Origin: Spirochaetales bacterium
GTDB taxonomy: Bacteria; Spirochaetota; Spirochaetia; DSM-16054; Sediminispirochaetaceae
DNA length: 14,464 bases
Direction of reading: 5' to 3'
Assembly (NCBI GenBank): GCA_021767325.1
Contig: JAASTM010000011.1
Coordinates: forward strand, 1 to 14,464
A program made the translations under genes and the position numbers. The notes under the pieces are model-generated. The model worked only from the letters and a program-made list of their open reading frames with translations, ran no database searches and was not told the DNA's origin. Shown piece after piece: positions 6,647 through 14,100 of this stretch (its first letter is position 1; each line of letters opens with the position of its first letter).

Positions 6647-7405
6647 ATGAGCGCAGCGACTTCTCTGCAAAATCCGGTGTGTGCGGTGTGCGGGCAGCCG
6701 ATCGAGGGCAGCTATATCCGCGATTACTGGGGCAACAACTATCACCAGGCCCATGAGAGGACCCATCCGGCCTGTTACTACTGCGGGCGGCTGATTTCGA
6801 AGCGGAGCACTGGCGGGGGCAGCCGCTACTCCGACGGGCGGATGATCTGTAAGCTGTGCCGCAACCGGGCTATCGAGAGCAAAGAGGCTGGGCTGGCGGT
6901 GCTGAACGAGGCGCACGACCTGCTGGAGGGACACGGGATTCTGCTGCGCCCCTTTCGGCCGAAGTTTAGCCTGCTCGACCGACAGACACTACGGAAGTAC
7001 TCGCAAAGCGGAAATGAGCTGGGCTTTACCCAGGCCGGGCGGCGGACGGACCGGCGTACCGGACGGATTATCGAGCTGAAGATTCAGGTGTTTATCCTGG
7101 AGGGGCTGCCCTACGAGGCCTTTCTGGCCACCGCCGCCCACGAGCTGATGCACGCCTGGATCCATCTGAACGGACGGCAGGATGCGGCCCGCTGGTTCAA
7201 AGAGGGCAGCTGCAATATGGCCGCCTACCTGGCGCTGCGGGCCAAGCGCAGCTACGAGGCGGAGTACCAGATCGAGCAGATGCGCCGGCAGACCGACCGG
7301 GTATACGGAAAAGGCTTTCGAAAGGTGCTGCGCTACACCCAGCGCCGGGGCACCACCGCCTGGCTGCAGGCCGTGCGAACGCGGAAGCGACTGCCGCTGC
7401 TGTGA
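6647..7405 (+). CDS. DA1-like zinc metallopeptidase with N-terminal LIM-type zinc finger
   Basis: This 252-residue protein joins a LIM-like zinc finger to a peptidase-like domain. The finger has CAVC (C12, C15), a histidine cluster (H33, H37, H40), CYYC (C43, C46) and a closing CKLC (C68, C71). The second domain holds AAHELMHAW with HExxH at 165-169, and KEGSC with E186 in the spacing expected for a third zinc ligand. This order (LIM, then an HExxH followed by an EG motif) is that of the DA1 family, known best from plant DA1/DAR peptidases. The C-terminus is basic. There is no signal peptide, so it is probably cytosolic. The frame runs upstream to a TTG at 6611. I prefer ATG 6647 with GAGG just before it, although that spacing is unusually short. 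Its substrate is unknown. Confidence 0.75.
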   Translation: MSAATSLQNPVCAVCGQPIEGSYIRDYWGNNYHQAHERTHPACYYCGRLISKRSTGGGSRYSDGRMICKLCRNRAIESKEAGLAVLNEAHDLLEGHGILLRPFRPKFSLLDRQTLRKYSQSGNELGFTQAGRRTDRRTGRIIELKIQVFILEGLPYEAFLATAAHELMHAWIHLNGRQDAARWFKEGSCNMAAYLALRAKRSYEAEYQIEQMRRQTDRVYGKGFRKVLRYTQRRGTTAWLQAVRTRKRLPLL

Positions 7406-7501
7406 GGTTCTGCGCAGGGTGGGGCGGAAGCTTGGGCGCCAAAGATAAATAGCGCCGAACGGCACCTTGCTTCAGGGGCCGCGACGGTTTGATTCTCCAT
7501 G

Positions 7502-7547
7502 AAAAGGCCCCCCGAGACTGCGATGTGCAGCCGGGGGGCCTCTTTTT
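7502..7547. terminator. Strong bidirectional intrinsic terminator between convergent genes
   Basis: GGCCCCCCG (7506-7514) pairs perfectly with CGGGGGGCC (7532-7540), and an inner CTGC/GCAG stem extends the hairpin. TCTTTTT follows on the plus strand and AAAA precedes it, giving TTTT on the minus strand. It lies between the ends of the DA1-like gene (7405) and the 5'-nucleotidase-like gene (7584) and can serve both. The preceding stretch 7406-7500 holds nothing I recognise apart from a weak 5-bp GGCGC/GCGCC hairpin. Confidence 0.85.
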
Positions 7548-7583
7548 GTGCTTTTGTGTTTTTGTGTGGCGCCCGCGTTCTAT

Positions 7584-9488
7584 TTACTCATCCAAGCGAA
7601 TTACCCGCGGATCGGCAGGCGGGTCCGGCATATTCACGCTACTGTTCAGCGCTTCGCTGATGTAGCGGGCCAGGACTTCCTGCTCGCCGATGTCGGTGCG
7701 TTGGGCTCCGCGCTCCTCCGAGGCGGATTTGAGCATGCGGTAGCCGTCGCCGCCGGTCAATAGAAATCCGTTGGTGGCCATGACGATGCGGCGGTCGGAC
7801 AGGTTGCCCTGCACCTCGCCGTCTCTGACCAGTGTGTCGGTGGTGCCGTCGTCATATGTGACCTGCAGGTTCACCACGCGGCTCGGTTCGCTGACGCTGG
7901 TCTCGCCCATTACTCCGGGCTGGCTGGCGTCGTACTCGAGCTGCATGCCGGCAATCTGCGGAAAGCGTCCGTCCGCCGCCGGAACCCGGCTGACCGCATT
8001 TTCCATGGCCGCCAACAGTTCGTCGCCGGTCAGTTCGACCACGGCGGTCTTGTTGTCGAATGCCAGTGCCGACTGAATGGTAAAACGGGTAACCTTCGGC
8101 CCCTCGATGGAGGCGCGTATACCACCGCCGTTCTTCAGGGCTACATCAACTCCCAGATCGGGGAAAGCCTGCCGGGCATACCACAGGGTGGAATCCGCTG
8201 CTAAGCGTCCCAGGTTGGTGGCGCGGCCGCGGACACTGGCCCGTTGGCCGTTGAGCGGTTTCTGAGTGCTGCCGACCTGTTCGAAGGCGGTTTGAATGGT
8301 CGGGGTTTTGGTCAGCGCCTTGAATATCGATTCGACCCTTTGCGGTGTCTCGAGTGAGTGGCCGAGCTTGGTTTCGAGTTTGTCGATTGCTTCCGGGGTA
8401 GTTGCCACTGGTCCGCTGCGCGGGTCAACGCCGATCACATGGCCTTCGCTGTCGAAGGTTACGATCAGATTACCGACATAGCGGTAGAGCTGGCCGCTGT
8501 TCACGTTGACTACGAAGTTCCCGTCACGGTCGCGTAGAATAGTCGGATAATCCACTCCGGAGCTGTCTTCGGGCCGCAGCATGTTGTAGGGTCCGTCCGC
8601 TTCGGGGCGGGCCATGAATCCGGTGGCTCCGGCGGTTACCAGGATGTCGATGCCCCGCAGTTTGGAGGCTGCCAGCGGGTCGGCGGTGTAGTCCTGGGCA
8701 TGGTCCATCAAGATGATCTTGTTGATGCCTTTGCTCTGCAACAGCCGCACTTGCTCCATCACCTGCTGCACAGCCGAGACCTTCGGCTGGTTGGTTTCGG
8801 GGTCGCGACCGCCGTAGAAATCGAGTCCGGGAATAGTTTCCTCGGGATCGTTGATCACATTGAAGAAATCCGCCGGAGCTCGGCCGATGAGGCCTATCCG
8901 TTCGCCGCCGATCTCCACATAGGAGCTGCGGGCAACCTTGCCGGCGTTCTCTTCGACGCTGGCGCCGTCTTCGCCGATCTCGATCTCCGGAACCCCTTCA
9001 GCCAGTTCCACATCGCTGAAATCGAGGTTTACCGCCAGAAAGGGATAATCGGCCTTTTCGAGCATACGGGCAAAATCGTTAATCCCACCATCAAAGACAT
9101 GGTTGCCGATTCCGTTGGCCGACAGTCCCATGGCGTTGAACATGGCGATATCACCCAGGCCCGGCGCTCCGAGTTCGTCCACCTCGGCCGCTGCATTATA
9201 GAAGGGCTTCGGCAGGGTGTGGTCGCCGGCCGTCACGTAAATGGTATTACGGCCCTCATTCGGGGCGATTTCGCGCAGTCCCTGCATAACAGTGCCGTAG
9301 TGAAGTATCTTTGGTTCGAGGGTGTTCGGATCCTGGAAGGATGACTCGTTATCTGAACTGTGAAGTACCTGGAGAGAGTAGGTACTGACCTCCTGCATCC
9401 CTTTGGCCGTTACGGAAACGGCCGCGCCGAATAGAAATGCCGCAACTACTGTGAGTGTTACGACGCGCGTAAGGATCTTGCGTTCCAT
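7584..9488 (-). CDS. Secreted 5'-nucleotidase/UshA-family metallophosphoesterase, atypical metal-site subfamily (634 aa)
   Basis: The ATG at 9488 has AAGGAGG five bases ahead, a strong site; the open frame upstream of it lacks one. Residues 1-28 are a Sec signal peptide (Lys/Arg start, hydrophobic core, VTA cleavage before K29), so the protein is exported. The N-terminal metallophosphoesterase domain keeps GD (D89) and GNHVFD (N129, H130) and a DHAQ histidine near 261. The usual DxH is DNE (HSSDNES, D46/E48), and the usual GHxH is replaced by AGATG near 285. From memory, a subfamily of these enzymes has SDxE and GGSN-like replacements, so this looks like a divergent branch rather than damage. 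The C-terminal 5'-nucleotidase domain is present, with NGGGIRA near 450 and a late TGGDGY. Family members remove phosphate from nucleotides or sugar nucleotides in the periplasm; the actual substrate here is uncertain. Confidence 0.85.
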   Translation of the reverse strand: MERKILTRVVTLTVVAAFLFGAAVSVTAKGMQEVSTYSLQVLHSSDNESSFQDPNTLEPKILHYGTVMQGLREIAPNEGRNTIYVTAGDHTLPKPFYNAAAEVDELGAPGLGDIAMFNAMGLSANGIGNHVFDGGINDFARMLEKADYPFLAVNLDFSDVELAEGVPEIEIGEDGASVEENAGKVARSSYVEIGGERIGLIGRAPADFFNVINDPEETIPGLDFYGGRDPETNQPKVSAVQQVMEQVRLLQSKGINKIILMDHAQDYTADPLAASKLRGIDILVTAGATGFMARPEADGPYNMLRPEDSSGVDYPTILRDRDGNFVVNVNSGQLYRYVGNLIVTFDSEGHVIGVDPRSGPVATTPEAIDKLETKLGHSLETPQRVESIFKALTKTPTIQTAFEQVGSTQKPLNGQRASVRGRATNLGRLAADSTLWYARQAFPDLGVDVALKNGGGIRASIEGPKVTRFTIQSALAFDNKTAVVELTGDELLAAMENAVSRVPAADGRFPQIAGMQLEYDASQPGVMGETSVSEPSRVVNLQVTYDDGTTDTLVRDGEVQGNLSDRRIVMATNGFLLTGGDGYRMLKSASEERGAQRTDIGEQEVLARYISEALNSSVNMPDPPADPRVIRLDE

Positions 9489-9697
9489 AAAAACCTCCTT
9501 AAATTGTACAAATGTGTGCCTTTCAAACTCATAGAATATTCGAAAGCGCCACAGATGCACGTCCAGTAAAGCATTGGGTGCATTTTTAAACGTAAAAATA
9601 AATGCCCCGCAAGGCAAACCGAGATAAACTTGAAACTGGCCTCCGTCCATCTGGCAGCACTCTTGAGTCGCATTATTGGAGCCGTGATTAGAGCTAT

Positions 9698-9726
9698 TTG
9701 AATTATTTCTCGAGGTGGATTATTAT
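9698..9726 (+). promoter_or_regulatory. Sigma70-type promoter for the CsgG-like/barrel gene
   Basis: TTGAAT (9698-9703) and TATTAT (9721-9726) are separated by exactly 17 bases, placing the transcript start near 9733 and giving a leader of about 29 bases before ATG 9762. The rest of the 273-base divergent gap (9489-9761) is AT-rich. It contains two 8-bp palindromes, TTGTACAA (9504-9511, just upstream of the nucleotidase ribosome binding site) and GAATATTC (9534-9541), which could be operators. I see no convincing minus-strand promoter. Confidence 0.6.
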
Positions 9727-9761
9727 AAAAACCAGTTCTACTCTTGTTTTATGGAGTACTC

Positions 9762-11033
9762 ATGAGAAACTCACTATTGTTCTGTGCGGCGCTGTTGTTC
9801 GGTATAGTTGTTGCCGTAGCACCGGCCCAGACCGCCCTCGATACGGCCGTGGAGGAACTGACCACCGATCTTTCCCTCCAGTTCAAAGCCGACCACCCCG
9901 ACCTGGTCTTTCGGCCCAACCTGGCGGTTATAGAGATTACTGATACTTCAGAGGAAGCTCGCCAACACAATATCGGTGACACTCTGACGGTTTTGATTGA
10001 GACAAAGCTTCAACAATCCACCATCTTCAACCTGATCGATCCGGAAAAGCGCGACACTCTGCTAGCAGAAATCAAATTCTCCCTCTCCGGACTCTCCGAT
10101 ACCGAGCGCCTGGAACCCGGCCGCCTGGCCGCCGTGGACTACTATCTCGACGGTACGGTTAGCTCGTTGGCCGACGAGTTTCGCCTAACCCTCCGAGCGA
10201 TCGAAGTAAACAGCAGCTCGGTCATTTTCACCGGTACCGCTCAGATAGACAAGGCGCTGCTCATCGAGCGAAGCCGCCAGCTGCAGGCCGCCTACGTCAG
10301 CCGCTATGGAATTGGTATCGAGATTTCGGCGGTTCCCTTCATGTACCTGCATAGTACCGCCGCCGACATTGAAGGGCAGCCCGTCCCCGGCCAGACCATG
10401 CTGATGCAGCTCGACCTGAACTACCGTCTCAACCGCAACTTTCTGTTCTGGGGCAGCTTTCAGTTTTCCGCCGGCGGCATCCGATTCAGCGACACTTGGG
10501 AGCCGGACGCCACCTACAGCGCCGCCGATTGGGATAATCTTGGTGATCCGGGCGGAGCGGGCGGCAACAACGACCTCCAATATTCGAAAGACCGCACGTA
10601 CTGGTCTACCGGCCTCGGTGCCGGTTATGTATTCAACCTCAACCGGAACTTCAATATTACCCTTGGGGGGCAGCTGCAATACGACATGCACTATCTAACC
10701 CAACTCTACCGTATGCCCAATACCGGCAGCGGCGGTGAGACGGTTTCCAACATCATCACCTCCGCCGATGCACGCACAACTGCCGCCGGCCCGGTACTGA
10801 AACTGCAGTATTTCCTGGGCCCGCGCTTCACCCTGAACCTGCGCTACAGCTACATGCAGCAGCAGACGGAGGAAAAGGCCGACCTGTTTTACTATTCGGA
10901 CGTGCGCTACAGCGAGGGCGAATCTATCCCGGCCCTCTATGAGCTGCGCCCAAACCTTGATATTAACGGTCGAGAGCACAGCTACGACCTGTCCGGCCAC
11001 CGGATGAGCTTGGGAATTGGGTTTTATTTTTAA
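9762..11033 (+). CDS. Outer-membrane protein: CsgG/FlgO-like periplasmic domain plus C-terminal beta-barrel
   Basis: The open frame starts at a TTG (9744), but ATG 9762 is preferred because GGAG lies 5 bases ahead and a clean signal peptide follows (MRNSLLFCAALLFGIVVAVAPA, cleaved near A22). The early Cys is not in a lipobox. Residues about 53-163 resemble CsgG/FlgO/LpoB-type domains: a strand (LAVIEITD), a helix with Leu repeats (IGDTLTVLIETKLQQ), NLIDPEKRDTLLAEIKFSLSG, then YYLDGTVSSL and strands ending in GTAQID. From about 180 onward there are alternating hydrophobic strands rich in Tyr/Asn/Gly, ending in MSLGIGFYF; a terminal Phe is typical of proteins inserted by the BAM complex. It therefore likely spans the outer membrane with a periplasmic domain. 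It may anchor or export another envelope protein, but this is inference. It is convergent with the giant surface protein gene. Confidence 0.7.
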   Translation: MRNSLLFCAALLFGIVVAVAPAQTALDTAVEELTTDLSLQFKADHPDLVFRPNLAVIEITDTSEEARQHNIGDTLTVLIETKLQQSTIFNLIDPEKRDTLLAEIKFSLSGLSDTERLEPGRLAAVDYYLDGTVSSLADEFRLTLRAIEVNSSSVIFTGTAQIDKALLIERSRQLQAAYVSRYGIGIEISAVPFMYLHSTAADIEGQPVPGQTMLMQLDLNYRLNRNFLFWGSFQFSAGGIRFSDTWEPDATYSAADWDNLGDPGGAGGNNDLQYSKDRTYWSTGLGAGYVFNLNRNFNITLGGQLQYDMHYLTQLYRMPNTGSGGETVSNIITSADARTTAAGPVLKLQYFLGPRFTLNLRYSYMQQQTEEKADLFYYSDVRYSEGESIPALYELRPNLDINGREHSYDLSGHRMSLGIGFYF

Positions 11034-11058
11034 TTCGTTGAGTACTCTTTGAGAAGAT

Positions 11059-11101
11059 GGCGGCGCGCCGATTGCAGATACTGCTGTTTCGGCGGGCCGC
11101 C
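11059..11101. terminator. Bidirectional hairpin between convergent genes
   Basis: GGCGGCGCGCCG (11059-11070) pairs with CGGCGGGCCGCC (11090-11101) over 12 positions with one G-G mismatch. The loop contains an inner GCAG-ATA-CTGC stem. It sits between the stop of the barrel gene (11033) and that of the giant surface protein (11108). The flanking T-rich sequence is weak on both sides (ATTTATTTG on the plus strand), so its efficiency is uncertain. Confidence 0.6.
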
Positions 11102-11107
11102 TAACAT

Positions 11108-14100
11108 TTATTTGACTACCAGCACCTTCCTGTATTCATCTATATCCGGCGCAGTTACACGGATGTAATAGATACCCCGGGCCACGATGTTGCCGGCTTG
11201 GTTGCGGCCGTCCCAGCTGATGGCGTACTCGCCGGGGGCTTGGGTACCTCGCTTGAGGATATCCACCAGATCGCCACCGAGATTGAATACTTGGATAGTT
11301 ACTCGTCCACCCTTTTCGAGTATATAGAACAGGTCTACTTTCTCACCCTTTCGCGGGTCGATTACATTCTTTAGTATCGATACTTGACTGGTTTGTGCCC
11401 TTACTTCCTGCAAGTCGAAACTCCAGGTTCGTATTCTGCGGTACCAGTCAGCGGTCGAAGGATCGCTGCAGCGGCCGTGATATAATGGAGGAGTTCCACC
11501 ATCGGGGTATTCAAAGAAAAAGTCAAACGAAGTGTTGTCAATTAATTCGCTGTTGCTTGAAGCAATGGTATGAGCTGCAATGTTCGCCGCCACATCGGTG
11601 TCGGGTAGGTTATCCACTCCTGTAGTAAGCGGAAACGGGACGATACCGCTAAAATCGCTTTCGTCGAAATTCGGTAACCATAAGCCCGGGTTGTCGCTGC
11701 TGATAAAAGTCGAAGCGACCTGGGTATTGAAGTGTATTCTTGCAGATCCGCCCGTTCCGGCTACATTACTTTCTATGTAGATCGCTTGGGGTTGCAGGAA
11801 GTCCGTCGCATCGAAGTCGGTAATCCGCCCGATATCGGGTTCGCGTTCGATACTACGCTGGGTTTCGGTGTTAATAGCATATACCGGCTGAATGACACCG
11901 AGGCCTACGTCGGTGAGACGATGCACGTTTTCGGAGGCTACATTCGGCGTGGAGGCCATATCCCGGAATCCAGCAAATATATTCAGTCGCGGGTCTCCGG
12001 CTAACTGACCGGTGTCGCGAATATCGTCGGGTGTCACTGCGGTAGTCAGCGGCAATACCAGCTCTTTAACCCCACCGTTTTCCGTACTTACCGTTGTAAT
12101 ACTGCCCACATTGTCGATTGCAGCGCCGGCTGTATTTTCCAATGCAAAATCAGCGGTTGTGAACGCGCCGCCCCCGGCGCTTTCCACTCCTTCGGAGAAA
12201 TGGACGAATAGTTCATCTCGAGGACCGTTTGCTATCGATAGTGTATATCCTATAACCGGCTCGGCAGCATCTTCCATGACCGGCGGTACTGCCGGCATAG
12301 TCACGATATAGGTTTCGGTCGCGCTGTCGACCAAGGTTGTATTATTTATGATGTCCCACGAAGGCGTAGCGCCGGTATCTAAGTAAGGTTTCTCCTGCAA
12401 ATAGATGACGAAGTCCTCTGCGTTCAACCCTACGTTCACCCCAAGCGCGTACCCGGTAATGTCATAACCATCTACCTCAGCCTCAAATCCGTCAAATTCT
12501 TCATACGGATCTGGTGGAGCGGTGTAATCTTTTAATGGTGCCGGAAGAGTTATTACCAATCCATCGATTTTTCCGTTTTGATCCTCATCCCAAGTTCTAT
12601 TGCTTTGAACTAACATCTGACTGATCCAACCAGGTGTAGTACCAGGGTCTGTAAACATCGAGCCTGTAATCACGTTGATGTTCCGAGGAGTGGCTTCACT
12701 GTACTGTATTCCCACATTGTCCATTGCGATCGATGCACCGGTCTGTAGATCGAAGATAAAATATTGGGCTTGCGGGCCAGTGTAGCCCTGATTCGTAAGC
12801 AAGATACTCCAATTGTTGCCCGTTACCGGTCCCTGAATAGTAAACATCCCTCCACTTATAATTCTGGTGGTACTCCCGTTTGCAAACGCCAGCGTACCGA
12901 CAACAGTTCTGGAAAAATTGTAGAATGCATTATCTCCGCTGATGACTTGATCGGGCGCACCGGCAACCGGAGCTACCGGGAGTACACCATAGGGATCATT
13001 TCCAACTGTATCAAAAATAACCTCGCTCTGGTTTGCAATAAAACCGCCGAAATTGTCTGCTCCCGCCATTGCACTATCGCTGTTATTGTTGTTCGTCCAA
13101 TTGCCGCCTACATCAAATGTGTAACCGGTATTGACAAATTCAATTTGACCGATATTATCGCTGTCGCTGTCAATTGTTACATTTCCATTGACAGTAATAT
13201 TCGCATCCAGCCGCAGATTACCATCGATAATAACCAGGTTGTTACCAACCGTAAAATCGCCGGTAGCGTTATAGTTCTGAGCACCTTCGATAAACAGATT
13301 GTTGAAGGCTGCAGTGGGAATAACTATGGAACCCGCACCGCCGCCATCGGTATAGCGGAAGGATCCGACGGTTGTGTACGCAGTGATGGTTTGGGTTCCG
13401 GCCCGTCCGGTCAGCTGGATTTCACCGTTATTATCGAGGTCATTGATCTCGAAATCGAAGGATTGTAGGTCGACATAATCAGTCGCTGAAGCAATGCTAA
13501 GCTGTCCATCTACAAACAGTCCTGTTGAGGTGGCCGAGTTGATGACCTGCACAGTACTGCTGCTGTTGACTGTCACGTTATTGAAGCGGCCGTTCATGCT
13601 GCCGTCGGAATGCAGGGTTTGAGTTGCACCGCCTTCGAAGGTCACGGTGTTCCCTGCAGTCAAGGTGCCGAAGTTAGTCCAATCTCCGGATAGATTGATA
13701 TTGTTTGTACCAGTCGCCAGTTCTCCGCCGCTGATTCTGAAGTTGCCGGCCACATCGAACACACCGTTCTGGGTAATGGTTCCACCGGCCTGCAGAGTGA
13801 GGTTAGCCGGTGCAGTTATAGCATTTACCGTCATGTCATTTACATCGCGGATGGAAATGTTATTTGCCCCTGAGTTCGAAACCGAAATATTGCCGCCGAA
13901 ATCGTTGTTCGCGTCGTTCAAGGCTATCGCGCCGGCATTTCCGGTGATATCCGTTGTTCCGGTCACGGAAATCTCGCCGCTCTGACTGATTCCCGACTGA
14001 GTGGTAACAGTCAGATTTCCGCTTATACTGCTGGAGGCTCCAGCGAATGCAAATGTATCCAAGTCTTGCAATTGGACCGTCGCGCCGGCGGAAATTACTA

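Noticed and set aside
8700..9344. A 214-codon plus-strand frame inside the 5'-nucleotidase-like gene
   Set aside because: It is antisense to a signal-peptide-bearing family protein, and I see no conserved motif or ribosome binding site.
12764..13468. A 234-codon plus-strand frame inside the giant surface protein gene
   Set aside because: It arises from the repetitive, low-stop composition of the beta-helix coding strand. The product has no coherent domain.
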